Counted from the first letter of the stretch, positions 1 to 13,537 are shown. The stretch is 64,000 nucleotides of DNA from Daphnia carinata (GCF_022539665.2 NC_081334.1:1798001-1862000), one strand, 5' to 3'. The notes: generated by a model not told the origin, from the sequence alone. A program made the numbers and translations.

Positions 1-714
1 TATATGTGTCTGTCTACACCGGATAGGAGAGAAAAGTCTAAATGTATGCCGAAACGGCTGAAGACGGAGAGCGTCGTTGATGATGCCACCATTTTCAACG
101 GCGCTCAGTTTTCTTGGCAAAAGGGCGAGCTTCTAAGAAAAAGTTCCCTTATATTATTATGTATTTTTTTTTTCTTCTTCTTCTTCTTCCAAAAGCATGG
201 CAAGTCAGAAGGGGCACAACTTTTAGCTTCCCTTTCTTGCTCTTTAAATATTTCGAGTCTACCCCAGGATTCCCATTCGGCCGCAAATGGCTGCCTACAT
301 ATATATATATCCAACACGAAACGGCAGTAGCCCGATCGATAATTTTATACGTGTACTGTTTCAACTCGTTTGTAGCCAACGTCAGTTTCCTCCCTTCGAA
401 AGATTCAAAGAATCTCGTAGAAAAAAAAAATGAAAAAATTTGTCAAAAGGAATCATCAATGTCATTGGGTTTCAAAGGTAACATACTGTGTACAAAAGGA
501 GCGCAACATCCGACAAATAGATCGATGGTGTACACGCGTATATGTAGTAGACGCTAAAAATATTGATATGGTTCGTGGTATGTGTGTGTGCACAACAAGG
601 AATGGCATCCCTTTTGAGATCTTTCATTTTTTATTAGTTCCCCCCCCCCTTCACTTCGTGATGCCATATGAAGTAAAAGTACATCAAACAACATTTAATA
701 ATATATTTTTTTTT

Positions 715-745
<31 letters not shown>

Positions 746-3700
746 GGGGGGTTTGTCTTGCCCGACCTAGGCGAAGTGAATGAGTTCTGCTTAAGAACAT
801 TGATGTTCTCTATACCGTAGTCAATTCAACGGACAATGCGTGTGTGTTTATAGGCTCAGCTAAAGATCGGCCGCGCAACCACCTGAAGCTGCTTTATTAT
901 GCACGTGCGTCTTCAATTGCCGTATATACGTATATATATATAGAGGCCCTAAAAAGTTTGATTCGAGCCGGCTGCATTTCAAACGGCTGGCGTTTGCTGT
1001 TTCCATTTTGACCAAACTATGCGAAAGAGTCGAGCACTCTCGTAGATTGGCCATCACAATGTTGAAACAACAAAGAAACTACACGCGAAATACATTAGCC
1101 TTAGCTATACACCAACCAACTTTATAAATGACTGGTTCACGCTAATTCAATTTCAGCCGTTGTGCCAAGACACTGTACGTATAGCAAAAAGTTGGGAGTA
1201 TCGTTTGTTAAAAGCCCTCGCTTTCGGGCCAAATGAGTTTCACTTCTAAATCATGCATCAGGTGTACATATACGTATACATCTATGTCGGGGGAAATTCC
1301 TCGGTCAATTCAATATCGAATTCTCGAGGCCATTCATATAAGATAGACAAGTCGGAGCACACACATATTGCAAAGGGCTATCCTATCGGCTAATATATAT
1401 ATACACACCCATGTTCAATCACAATATTACGTATTATGGCCATCACGAAAAGCAATAAATATTTCGTCGGTATCCAGGCCGAGGGACACGAAACCAATAA
1501 CATCGTCCAACTTATGGACTTTTATTTTATTTATTGATTCATTTATTTATTTTTTTTTTGTTTTTAGCTCTTTTGTGTTGTATACACAAGTAACTCACCT
1601 GCATATATAGGCTACAGCATAAAATTCTATGAATGCTTCGGCCAGCCAAACTCTCTGCCCAAGCACTTGACACGTGTAAGTGGAAATATATCCCAAGAGA
1701 TATACACGAAACAGAGATTTATAAATGACGTACAGCATATATTTAATAGTACGCAGCGTTGACTCTCGCCTCGCATCGGCCGGTCTTGTTCGATTTGTTT
1801 CAACACGCGCGTGAGTAAGCTGCCTATGTATAGAAACCACACATAAACAGAGAAAGCCTACAGGCTAGGAAAAATAGGCACGTGAATATAGAAAGGTAAA
1901 GGAAAAGATAAGCACAAAGTCAGATTGTTAATGTATTACTACATGTGCTTATAAATTTCAAGATCGCATCACAGTCTACAACAGATCGTTTTGCTCATTG
2001 GCATCGCATGATTATACGCGGTGTATACACACACGCGTGTCAGCTCTTTCTAATCGTTAAAGCCGATTAAAAAAGCCGTTTAATTTTTTGATGTGATGTG
2101 TAGTAGCAGCTTACCGAGGACTGGTTTTTGTTGCTCATCTGTTAAAGCTGCAGGTATTTTCCTTTGTATACATAGATATTCGTGTATATCATTTGATGAG
2201 CTGTACAGAATAGTGGATTGTTTCTAGTCCCGGGGTCAACACGGAATTACAAAGAAAGCTTTTTGTCGGAATATGTGATGAGAAAGAGCAACGCGTTTTG
2301 TATAATACATTGTAGATACCCTCTATTGCGACTGGCCATCTCCTCAGTTTCCCGCCCGGAAATTGTGACGTATATACACCCCTTTGATGCGAGATATATA
2401 CCTAAATGCTTCGATCCACTCTTCCTGGAACATCTCGTTTCTGATGTATATACTGTATATATACAGTATTTGTATCCCAGCATGTTGACCTACTGAACTT
2501 GACAGGTTCATTGCTGATTTACGTCACCGGTCCAAGTTACTGACTTTGATCTACTTCCTCAAACATCTCCGAGATCCTCTAAACGCAACAGCTGTGTATA
2601 CGCAGTTAATGGAAATCACGTAATTAGCGTGTTGTCCTGCCGTTATTGACGCGCGACTGCGCTACATTTAACATCGAATACGTAATCAAATACGACGTAG
2701 TGCTCAGCCGACGTCGAGATATAGAGGAACGAAGGGTTTTATTTTTTTCGAAGAAGATTGAATGCAACACGAACTTGTTGATGAAACATCTCACGCTTTT
2801 CTTGACGATAAAGAGCTATGAGTTCTTCTGTAAGCCACATGGTTTTCGTTTTTTTTTTCCTTGTGCAAATCAATTTGTAAGGCTTTTCTTCGTTGCCACT
2901 TTGTGCAGCATTTCAACGTATATTGGCTATTCTACATGTCAACGCTTGAAAATAAGAAACTAACGATGACATACACATCCTGTTTGAACATCCACAGCCT
3001 ACACAGTGTATTCTGATAACGTAAATAAGGATACAAGCTTCTTTTGTATTGATCAGTGCCAGGCTAGCTATGCAAACATTGAAATACTGTTTACGAAATA
3101 CAGACTTTTCATGCGAGTCAATAGTTATACAACGCATCTCTTGATGGTTGTGGATCTTAACTTGCACATCAGCAACTTGCCTTTCATTAACTGCGACACA
3201 TCTTCAGCTTTGCAGTTTTCGAGTTGGCGACTGTGGACTTGGACAATGTATAGACGCATATAGACAATAACTTGGTGCGCAGACACGTTAAATAAATTTG
3301 CAGCTGGCTGAAATTGAATTCACGCGCGCCTACGTATTATATTGACTTTTGATATCCTCGCACAAGTCTTGAGATTATACAATTTTTATTTTTCACGCCA
3401 CGTATACAAGGAAGAAAATGGAAATCGTATCCCCGAGATTCGCGTGATCGGCTAGAGGCTCACGTAACGCCAACGGCGTTTCATTATTTGCCCTTTCTTC
3501 TTCTTTTTTTTTTTTTTTTAAATATATGTTTTGATTCACCGCCTCGTTTGTTCTCCATCTGCCCTTATACGCGATAGTTGCAACGTGACGGGAGCAAAAC
3601 GAACGGCACGAACAGTTGAGACAAGTCAAACACGACAATGTCATCGCGAAAAAAGGGCCAGACGAGAGCGTAATAACCTCTGGTAGAAAAGGGGGGGAAA

Positions 3701-6700
3701 AATGTGCTGAAAGAGGACGTTGGGCCAATGGCAAACCAAATACAAGACTTTTCCAAACGCCGCGGTCAGACGATGTAACGTGCTCAAGTATATACAGCCC
3801 CTTCTATAACAAGATCTTCTCGTTACTGGAGACAAAATCTTTTGCAGCCTGATGCACAAAGGCAGAGAGAGTCGGAGTTACTAACAAAAAAAAAAGGGAA
3901 TCTAGACAATATAAATGGATGTCCAGGTTGACAGGGCTTTATTTATTTGTCATTCAAACGGAGTGAGATAGCAGATCGAGCTGGTGTCTGAAAGCTAACA
4001 AGCTTACACGAAAAAGAACGAGGAAGATACATATGTTAAAAAAACGGAATATGTCAATAAATAAAAACATTTTTGGCGGCATGAAATGTTTTATTCGACA
4101 TCTATTTCAATCATATAAAGAATATTGGTCATTTTAGAAAATAGTTTGGAACACGCGCACAAAAAATGAGATTTACAAAGGGCTGGTATAGAGTTGTGTT
4201 TTTAATGAGTAAAGAAGAGGAATTGTATAGGTGGAAAAAAGCGAGAAACGAGGCCTATAGATCTTTGTTAATTTAAGAGGAAATGAATTTGACGGCAGCA
4301 GCCAGTAGGGAATTTTGCTGTATAGAGCAGCGTGGCATAAGCCGGAAGCACTCGTGCGGCACGGCAAAGATTTTAATCACGGGCAGCCAGCAGACGTTGA
4401 AGCGCGTAGCAGAAAGCTGAATGAAAAATATTTCATCAACGCGGGGCGGCCAGCAACAGACATGAAAGGGCATATAGAAATGCGATTGCCTTTTTAAAAG
4501 AACTTCTTATTTTGCGGTTCCTTACACTCGGCATTAATCAGCGGGGAACAAAAAGGAAGAAAAAAAAAAAGAAATCAGTCTACCATGGCATCAGAACGAA
4601 GAGACACAACGCGTTTAAAAATTACGCATAATAAGTTATGTGCGTCTGTACAAAAGAAACTTGCGAGGAAAATTCTAAGAGAGCAGTTTACGCTTATTCG
4701 TTTTGATAAAGTAGTGCCCTCGTGATAGCTTCGTGTAAGATTGGGGACGGGGCCTTTTGGAGTGATGGGACCTTGTCAATTCGTTTTTGGAAATGATGAT
4801 AATCTATGTACAGTTCTATGGCACTACGAGACTGGGTGGATGTTCTCTGAAGGGTGCAGAATTAAGTAACAAAAGATAAAGTTAGGAATGTAATTATTCT
4901 CTCGGGACTGTCAGACAGGAAATTGTATCGGTACGTTATATGGCAACTCGGGATTGGATTTGGGCCAAGACCATTAAAAGACAAAATAAATGTCGAGATG
5001 GTGAGATTCTAGAAGATAAAAAAAAAAAGAACAAAAAAAACTGATAGTCAGAAGATGGCGAACGTCAGTTGGCAGCAAATGGATGGAAAACGTGTACGCA
5101 TCCAAATAATATCGAACCGACTGATACAGCGCGTCAAACATTTCCTCCTTTGTGCTCAGCCTTTTCCTGTTCGACTTCAATCAGATTTTTTCCCCCACTT
5201 GCTTATTCTTTTTGTTGTGTATTTTTCTTGATTCGCGTAGGCAGTTACGCGATCGGCCGATGACAAGAGGCATTGTATTCTGGTAAGACGTAATAACAGC
5301 TGTTCAGTTACTACTCTTTCATGGTGGACCCAAGAGGCTCGTAATACTATCGATAGGTGGCAGTACCTTACGAAGCAATTTTTGGGAAATTCGGTAGGCG
5401 CCATAAAATTTGATAGAATTTAGTTCAGTCGAGAATGTTCGATACCGAAGTGCTTTTAGAGGTGACACTGGATGCCGGAATTCTCGAAGGGTTGGTTTAA
5501 TCCACTTTATTTTAAAAAATTAGTTGTAAATAATTGGCTAGCAGAGCTCTTATTAACATCATTTAGATTGTATATTTGATAAGTTTTGAGATATATAAAA
5601 CTTGAATGTTTGAAAGATTAAGAATGTAGTTCTTGTAGTAATCTTAACATCCATGTTTGTTTCCGCCTCATGGTAGCCATTTCCTCTACAGGTCACTTTG
5701 TCTTAATGGATTTCTGTCATCCTAGAGCAAGTATGTGAATTTGCATCATATACAATCCACAAATTAATGTTGAAGTTGTTGTGCTAGCAGATGAGGTTGC
5801 TGCTGCCTAGCTAAAGGTTCAGATATTTTTTCGAGATCTGATCAAATTTTGACATAAACAAGGGTGTCTGTGATATCCCGAATGAGGCAAGCAATTTTTG
5901 CCAAAAAAACAAGCATCATAAAAGTTGATTTGACATTTTTTGTTTTTTTTAACTTTTAAAATGATCTTACACTTATTTTTTTCGATTTCTTCTTATCTAG
6001 GTTTGGAAGGTCACTACAGTTGTAGAATGAACAGCCAGTAAAAGAGCTGGAACCTGAGACAGGAGGATTTACTGATGCAAGCCCTAAAAAGGAGCCCCTA
6101 TAATGTTGATGCCAGATTACGATGGAGTACCTAAATGAAGGCATCGCCGTGACATCTGTCATATCATCTCCGCCAATTTCTTCATGTGGGGCTTCTTCAT
6201 AAGCCATCCATCTCTCCATCATACAGCCATCTTGCGCAATTTCATCAAACACATCACCTTCTCCTTGTAGCCTTGCTGTCTTTTCTACTATTCTTCTACA
6301 ATAACCAAATTGACGCAAAGAAGGGTGAGATAACAGATTTTACCTGACCGTGTTTCAAGCGGTTTTAGCTCATCCACGGTTACACCTGAACCGCAGTGTA
6401 TGAACAAATCGCGGCAGGGAAATAAGTACTGCAGTGACCAGGACATTGGCGACAATACATATATGCCAGGTAAGCTCATCCCATTCAAAAGATTTCGGGA
6501 AAAAATTATAGGCAAGTGCTGTCAAAATTTTGCCGCAACGCATTCAAGTATGGAGATTTTAACGCCTTGCATAGCTGAATAACAGAATTTGAAAAAATTC
6601 AAACAAATTCGTAACCAGCAAAAACAGAGCTCTGGAAGAATTGTACCTTGTTATTCTCTGATTTTGTCACTTGTAATGATGTGTTATTGACCTAAACCTG

Positions 6701-6880
6701 AAAAGGAACTGCTGGATATAACTACAGCAACAATATTTACAAAGCAACATAATGTACCAGATTTGCCTATTTAGATGTCATGGGTGTCTGGTGTTGCTGA
6801 TTTGTGTCGGTGAAAGGAAACGAATCGATTTTTCACCGAAAATGTAATGGATCTATTTCAGATTACCAATGAAGACTGCG
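1..6880. other. Gene-free AT-rich stretch
   Basis: I see no reading frame here with protein-like composition, splice-consistent extension or a recognisable domain. Open frames are under 150 codons and mostly run through homopolymer tracts. The stretch contains short (TA)n runs (for example near 300, 930 and 1390) and a T19-G27 double homopolymer at 706-751. It could be intergenic DNA or introns of a neighbouring gene; the sequence does not decide. Confidence 0.55.
706..751. repeat. T19-G27 double homopolymer
   Basis: Nineteen T are followed directly by 27 G. It is the longest of several pure G runs in the window and could form a G-quadruplex. Exact length in the assembly is uncertain because such runs are error-prone. 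Confidence 0.9.
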
Positions 6881-8841
6881 TTGATTGAGTTGACCTCCAC
6901 CAGGAAAGAAGAATGAAAACCATTGATACTGAATATCCATCACATGAAAGAATCCTTGATGAATTTTACTTTATTTCATGTTAATTAACGCAAGAGATTT
7001 GGGAACAACAAAGGTTACTGCCTACTGTAATGTTTAAAAAGCTTTTCAGCCACTACGCTGGGAATGTCGATGAGCGTAAATCGAATGATTCTGGCTTCAG
7101 GGTACAGTTTGTATACCATGATGTGAACTTGTATCAGTATTCACTAATTCCTTTATAATTTCAAGTAGAAAGAGTATATAGCCAAGCAAAGCAGTTACCT
7201 GAGAGGAAATCCAAAATCATCTTAATGATGGGACATGTAGAAAAAAAAAAATGTTTGCTAAAAGCGGAACATTGCCTCGGAGAGCGGCTTCTAAAACATG
7301 ATTTCTCGCGAAAACTATGGTCTTCGTCAGATGGCGTTCACTGCCTAATCTGTCGAGCAACGTCACCTCGCTAAACCCAGATGGGAATTTCCAAGTCCGT
7401 AGTCATGCAAGTATTTGAAAACCTTATTAACTGCTTCTTCAATCAAAATTTTTTTTTAACACATTCCAATAGTGGCTGTTACTAGGTGGCGAATAGTACC
7501 GTGGAGATTGCATAGGTGATTATTTGAATAGAGTGGAAATTATATATTTTTTATTATAATTTATTTCCTTTTACTTTCTATAGATCTTTCTGAGATTAGC
7601 TTCATATGTAAGTTTTTCTGGTCGGTAAGTAAAAATAGTTAATGCATTTGATATTATAATAACAAATTTTAATGGCAACAGAAACACAGCCCAAGGAATT
7701 CTAGTTTGACTGTCAAATACAAACGGAACAAGTTGGGAAGGAAGACTCAGAATGAATACAAAAAATGACAGGTAATTAAAAAAGATTGACCTCAAAATAC
7801 CTACACTTTGGTAAGTTAATGCATGTAAATGTATAGATAACTGCAACGATTGTGACTTGTTGAGGAAAACTATGTCAACAGTGCTAGTACTTGGTCTTTC
7901 TGACTTCCTCCCAAGCAATTATTTTTGTATTACATACAACTATTCCAATTGTGATGTTTGGAATCCAAACCCGTGAATAGAAAAAATCCCTATTCCAGTT
8001 ATTAAGCCCCTATCCTACATAGATGGCTTGAATATTGTTTCAAAGATTTATTTTGATTTCAGGAAAAGGCTAAAGGAAGACGTCGTTGCTGTTTTACTTT
8101 GGGGAACCATCTTCGTGGAAATTATTTTTACAGAAATTAATTTACAGACTCGGTAGGTAGAAGCGTTATAGAAAATCTGTTTTTGATCTATTAATGTAAA
8201 CATTTCTTGGTAAAATTCTAATGGTTTGCGCCGTGAACGACAGATGGCTACCGATGTTAGCCACCTTGTTTTTCCCTCTGATGGTTCTCGATGCTTTCAT
8301 CCCGGCAGTTGCATTTGTGTCGTGGATCAACGATTAAGTAAGCTTGGTGTTGTTTTGATGGAGCTTTTATTAAGTGTAAAGGACAACTAATTGCAGAAAA
8401 ATGAAAGTGTATGGCCTCTTGCCTGCTTATTATTTAAGTGATGGAGGTAACATAGTGATCGATTTAACTAGAAACGACCTCAGCACAAAACTTGATTTTG
8501 TTGCCACGTGTAAGCCACGACGGCAACTGTTTGAAAATAATTTATTTCCGGTTGTTACGCTGTTCTTTCTTCCTGAGCAAAGAAAAACAAATAAGAAATT
8601 AAATGTAAGACTAAAGATTCGTTGCCCATTTATATATTACAAGTTAAACTTTCGAAAATGGGTAAGCACAAAAAAAATTTGTCATTTCAGTTTGTGAAGA
8701 CCGTGTGTTAATTGAATGTAGCTTTTCCCTTCTAAAATCTAGTCTTTTTCGTACGCAGGGTACAGCAGAAAGAAATTCGTTACGGGAATTCACCAGTTGC
8801 GCTAAATGGGGCGTGAGTCATGACCAATCCAGTTTCGGGCA

Positions 8842-9170
8842 CGACGGCGTTGGTAATATGTTACTCCTAGATGCATGATAATGGTTCCAGGTCTTAACCC
8901 TAGATGGCAGGATAATGGCTCTAAGTCTTACCCCTAGATGGCAGGATAATGGTTCTAAGTCTTACTTACTCCTAGGTGGCGTTGGTAACGGTACATGGTT
9001 TTACTACATGATGGCGCGCTGTAATGGTGCGTGATCATACGCGAAGACGGCGTCTGTAGTGAGACGTAGTCTCGCCCCTAGATGGCGTCTGTAATGGTAT
9101 ACAATCTCACCCCTAGGTGGCGCTAGAATGGTTCATCGAGTTACTCCTAGATGGCTGTTGTAATAGTACA
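8842..9170 (+). repeat. AGATGGCG-type degenerate array A
   Basis: About nine degenerate units of roughly 36-40 bp. Each centres on CCTAGATGGCG or a one- to two-base variant, followed by a GTAATGG-like stretch and a TCTTAC-like stretch. The units are diverged, so this is an old array. It lies inside the part of copy 1 that is missing from the inverted copy. Confidence 0.75.
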
Positions 9171-10199
9171 CCTTCTACTTCCTGGTTGGGCCGGATGCTG
9201 AGAATCAAAATGAATCATGGGAAGTTCTGGAAGAGCTTGATCTAATGTTACAATTTTCTTTTCGTAACGAATTGTAACACATTTTATTTTTTGTTCTTAC
9301 AGTATGTTTCTTGGTCTACAAAACTATGGGAAACTGGATACCTCTGCAGCATAAAGTAAAACATACGGTTGACATAACCTCAGGTGGTGCATAGATAAAT
9401 ATTGCGCTTGTCTTCTACCAGATGCCAGCCTAATCAGTCTCATACTTTATTGCTTTTGCATCATGGGTATGATTTTACGTTTGTTTTTGCAAATATCTGA
9501 TAACTTCTTAGTATACTTGGTTTAAGAGATGTAGCTTTGTTTCTGCTTGTAGTTCAAAAATCAAGAGGCAATCCAATAACCACAGTCTGTTACGGATTTG
9601 TGAGTTGTTTTTTTTACAGATTGATTAGAATAACAAAAATCTGTAACAGTGACCACAAGATGTTAACATAGTGTTTATTTTTAAGAATTTAAACAGGTTC
9701 TAAGTGGCAAAACAACCAATGGTGATGATAGCTTATTTGCCTAGTTGCAAATGCTAACAAGCTCATCTTGGAAGGTGAGAAAATAAGTGATATTCAAACA
9801 AATATTGATGGATTGCACATGAAGGAATAATACTGGTTTTTACTCTTCTATTGGAATAAGGCATACCGCCAATATCTTCGTGTTTTACAGGTATCTGCTT
9901 AGCCTTCTCAATGAAATTCTGTGTAATTCTACTTTAAAATGTAAAAATGTTTTAACAAGTCTAAGTTTAATTAATTCACAATATTCGTATACATAATTAT
10001 ATTTTTATAATATTTTGTGATATGCTGTCAGGCGTTAATTGAAGATTTCTTTTCACTGTTTTAGGACTAAGCAGGATTACAGGCAACATGCAGGGAAGTG
10101 GCAAGACATTTAAATTCTCAACAAAATAGTAGGTTAGTAGGTTCAACTGATACTTAATTTAACTTCATGCATTGATTATAACTTACATTTTGTTTAAAA

Positions 10200-10950
10200 C
10201 TAGGTTTCAATGTTCATGGGCAAGTCACTGGTAAAAAACTAAAGTAAGGCACAATTCAGAATCTTAGTTTTTCTGAGTGACACATTCGTTCACAGTAATA
10301 TTAAAGTAGAGTAATGTTTACTTTCACATTTTATACCAGATTGCTGTCAATCTTTGCTAGCTTATCATAAAATGTCATGTGACTACAGAGATTGGTTTGC
10401 CTGTTCCAAGAATTGATAGCAAAAAATATGCATTAGTTATAGGTAGTTATGGGTGAAAAGAAGCAACTTTTTGTTTTTCCGACATCTACATCCTACATGC
10501 ACGTTAACATAGAAGGAAATGTCTTCTAAAGTAAAGAATAAAACATATTTGCTTACTTTTGCATTTTATTCCAGGTTGCTGTCAATCTGCTAGCTGATCA
10601 AATAAGATGTTGTGTGACTACATTGCTTGGTTTGCATGGTCCATGAATTGGAAACAGAAAATGATGGTGAGGTTTTGGTGAAAGCAACATACTTGAAAGG
10701 TAACAGACAAAACTCTTCCTGTAACTAGTATGACTCAAAATTTGGTTTGTTTTCCATGATGGCAAATAAGTCAATAGTTTCATGATAATGAGAGTTGATA
10801 GGAAAAAGAGTTTTATTACTTGAAATGGTGATTAACAAGTTACCATTTTTATATAAAATGAAGATTACCTATTCCAAGAATTTATAGTAGAAAATGATGC
10901 TGAGGTTTTGGGGAGGGCGACTTCCTTAAAAAGTATGTATAAAAAAACAA
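10200..10950 (+). repeat. Repeat module shared with 62.6-63.2 kb
   Basis: Three successive diverged sub-copies begin near 10.33, 10.57 and 10.86 kb, each with a CAGRTTGCTGTCAATCT-like start or the sequence around GAATTGATAG followed by GTGAGGTTTTGG. The same order of motifs reappears in direct orientation at 62.6-63.2 kb. In both places the module is followed by an AGATGGCG array. No coding capacity is visible. Confidence 0.7.
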
Positions 10951-11001
10951 AAGCAATTGATTCTGATAGATTGAGTAAAAATTTCTTGCTTTAATGTCCG
11001 T

Positions 11002-11235
11002 TAGATAGCGCACAACTCAACCGCATTCATTCCGGATAGATGGCGTTGAAAGTCTCCACTGAAGTCTAATAAATGGCGTTGGAAGTCTATTGAAGTCCAA
11101 TAGATGGCGTTGGAAGCCTCTGCTGAAGTCTAATAGATGGCGTTGGAAGTCTCCGTTGAATTCCATTGGAAGCCTTTGTTCAATTCCAATAGATGGCGTT
11201 GAAGTTTACTGAAGTTTGAAATCTGACGTTGCCTG
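11002..11235 (+). repeat. AGATGGCG array B
   Basis: Five to seven units of about 33-36 bp, each with TAGATGGCGTTGGAAGTCT or a close variant followed by a CTGAAGTC-like spacer. It follows the 10.2-10.95 kb module. Its reverse complement matches array C. Confidence 0.8.
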
Positions 11236-12739
11236 CTAGCGCAGACTATGGATGTGTATTACCCATATTCTTCACTATTTTTGATTAATTTAGGTATTTA
11301 ATACCTTCGTGGTTAATTTTTATACTCACATTTATTATTCATTAGCAAGAGACTTTAGGTTTGTCAGATACGAATATTTAAAACAAATGCAAAACATTTT
11401 TCCAGGAACTACCACTGGTTTTCTTCTGGAATGGTGTGTGGAAGCCAATCAGGAATTGAAAGCCTTTGATTAATTCGATGGGTACACGTTAACTTTCACA
11501 AGGAAAGTTTTTTTTAAATTAAACAGATTTTTGTTTAATTTTCTTGATATAGGTTAGATGAAGTAATATAATGAATTGGAAAATGTATGGATAATTTCAC
11601 TTCCGCTCATGGTATTTTTATTTATCGATTGAATTCCATGGTTGATCTTTTCATGTAAACTCATTTCCTCTTGACTCTTTTAGTTACAAACACTAAGTAA
11701 ATGTATAAATAATTATCACAGGAAAAATCACCACCTGTGCACAAGTATGTAACCTTTTGTCTATCCTGTGGAGTTTCAGGTGCAATTAGTTGTTCAATGC
11801 TGTGGTGATGACACTTAAAACTGGCTGCCTAACATTCAAAAAGTAGTTAAATTCCTTAAGGTGAGTTGTGGAGTTGTAAGTTAATAGACTCCCATAGTAA
11901 CTTGAATGAAATACTATTTCCTAGGTTTACCATTGTTTTCCAGCTAGGTCTGAAATGTAAAGCTTTATTCAGGTAATCAATCTATAATACCATCAAATTT
12001 ATTTCACAGCAATAAAGTGAGAAGTAATTAACAAAAAATTTATCCCAGGCCCTTGTGATCTTAAATTTGATCTACCGGTCCTAGTAAAATTCGCTTTGGG
12101 TTCTGAGAAGGCCAATACTTTTTAATCTGTGGATGTGTCTAAAGAAATTGCATTGGCGCTGCTGGTTGTCTAACTGGAATTTTAGTTCTTGAATGAGATT
12201 CAGGTTTGATGATGCAGGTGTTACATTAATGAATTACGTTCTAATTCACTAACATTTCAAGGACCAATTTCTTCCTCTTAAAATTTACTTGTAAGTAAAA
12301 ATGAAGCTTTTATATAATTATGTATTATCTACGTAACTTTTTCCTATTCAATAGGAAAGGATTTTGTTCATTCTGGGAAGGTATCTATCAACGAAGGAAG
12401 CTCCAATGGGACGTGTCGTATGTTGTAAGTGTATATATCAAATATGTTATCATTTCCAGTTGTTTCACCCGAAGCTTCTCTCAGAAGAATATGCTAAGCA
12501 ATCAATTCACGAATCATTTAAGGTATGAAATGTATATATGAATCAAGAGTTTTTATGCTTAATGGAGTTTTACTGTCTTATTATAGATTAATAATAAATT
12601 TTGATCTGAAAAGGTTCCTTGTTTGGGGCAACGTACTGAATGAAGCATTATGATTGGATACACTACATGGAATTTCCATACTTTATTGACATTCTCATTT
12701 AAAAACGGTATTTAATATTCTAAAAAATTTAAGTGCATA

Positions 12740-13110
12740 TCTGGGCTCCCTTCCTTTCCGTAGCCCCGTTTCCCCTTGACTCGTAATAAGCCCGTAGGGG
12801 GTCATGCCCCTACTGTACGGTATATATAAAAATAACATATACCGAGGTTTGGAGGGCTCTGGCCGGAAAGGGGACGTGGGGGTCCGCTTAGTCTGATGAT
12901 GTGTTCACGGAGGGCGACGTGGCTACCCACAAATCCGAACTAAAGGTTAATCGCTCCAGTAAAAATGTTCCAAATCTTCGGCTCTTCTTCCGGCTTCTCT
13001 TAGCCAATCACCGGGTAATCTCCCCGGTGGGTCAACAAGGCAGTGTCTCCCCCTGCCTGGGTTGACGGCAACTTTTGAAAGGGCTATTGTGCCTTTTTAA
13101 AGTTGCAAAA
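12740..13110 (+). other. GC-rich hairpin-dense segment (possible structured RNA or element end)
   Basis: This GC-rich island in AT-rich DNA holds closely packed hairpins. GTAGGGG/CCCCTAC lies at 12794-12813 with a 6-nt loop. CACCGGG/CCCGGTG lies at 13009-13029 with a 7-nt loop. GTCAAC plus GGCAG pairs with CTGCC plus GTTGAC at 13031-13066. GCAACTTT/AAAGTTGC with inner AAAGG/CCTTT lies at 13068-13106. The last three are almost contiguous. A T7 run follows near 13145. I could not match it to a known RNA family or find terminal inverted repeats. It may be part of a mobile element or an independent structured RNA. Confidence 0.5.
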
Positions 13111-13307
13111 ATAATTATAATGTGCAGAGAATTATCAATAAAAATTTTTTTCTAAAATATATTTTGCAAAATTTGTTTCTTTCATTGTCTGTGTACGCTG
13201 GGTTCACACATTATATTTATCAACTTTCTTTTATTTGGCTTACTTAATGCACCTTTATTGCTTATGCCATCTTTGATGGTAAGTATTGTTTCCATTGGTT
13301 TATCGTT

Positions 13308-13378
13308 CATCTGGGATTTGAACCACAAACCTATAGCATTCCAGCTCAGCGCGCTACCATTGCGCCATGACTATCCTT
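13308..13378 (-). other. tRNA-like remnant (possible SINE head)
   Basis: On the minus strand an A-box match (TGGCGCAATGG, 13357-13367) and a B-box match (GGTTCAAATCC, 13314-13324) are separated by 32 nt, as in tRNA genes. The anticodon and T stems do not pair well, so this is a degenerate tRNA or a tRNA-derived short element rather than a working tRNA. Confidence 0.45.
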
Positions 13379-13464
13379 ACAAAAATTAGTTTAGATTTTG
13401 ATGCGTATATTAAAATAAGTTCGTCATTAGGTTATTATGGAATGCCTATCATGGTAATGACAAA

Positions 13465-13537
13465 TTATAGATGGCATAATAGCAAAGCTACTGATTAGCA
13501 TGATAGAATACTTGGGTTCGATCCCCATACCAGTCAA
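13465..13537 (+). other. Second tRNA-like remnant
   Basis: A-box-like TGGCATAATAG (13472-13482) and B-box GGTTCGATCCC (13515-13525) are present on the plus strand, with a nearly paired T arm. The D and anticodon arms are poorly paired. It lies about 90 bp from the opposite-strand remnant. It is probably a tRNA pseudogene or SINE-derived. Confidence 0.4.

Larger units (their letters stand above)
6890..11860 (+). repeat. Long mosaic repeat, copy 1
   Basis: Large parts of this stretch recur, diverged and reverse-complemented, at 19.06-21.8 kb. Matching blocks include 6.9-7.35 with 20.95-21.4, 7.5-7.9 with 20.4-20.75, 8.04-8.25 with 19.97-20.2, 9.6-9.85 with 21.6-21.8, 11.0-11.2 with 19.75-19.95, and 11.4-11.85 with 19.06-19.55. 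The weak open frame at 7571-7918 (-) shares a stretch of residues with the frame at 20393-20575 (+), as expected of repeated DNA. No transposase or reverse transcriptase is visible. It is probably an old non-autonomous or decayed mobile element, or a segmental duplication. Confidence 0.75.

Noticed and set aside
5956-6515. Two minus-strand frames (120 and 75 residues) that looked like adjoining exons
   Set aside because: The candidate donor near 6344 is phase 1 and the acceptor near 6295 would need phase 2, so they do not join in frame; no domain is recognisable.
12896-12950. CTGATGA as a possible hammerhead ribozyme core
   Set aside because: The required GAAA and flanking stems are not present; the downstream match is GAAC with no proper stem III.
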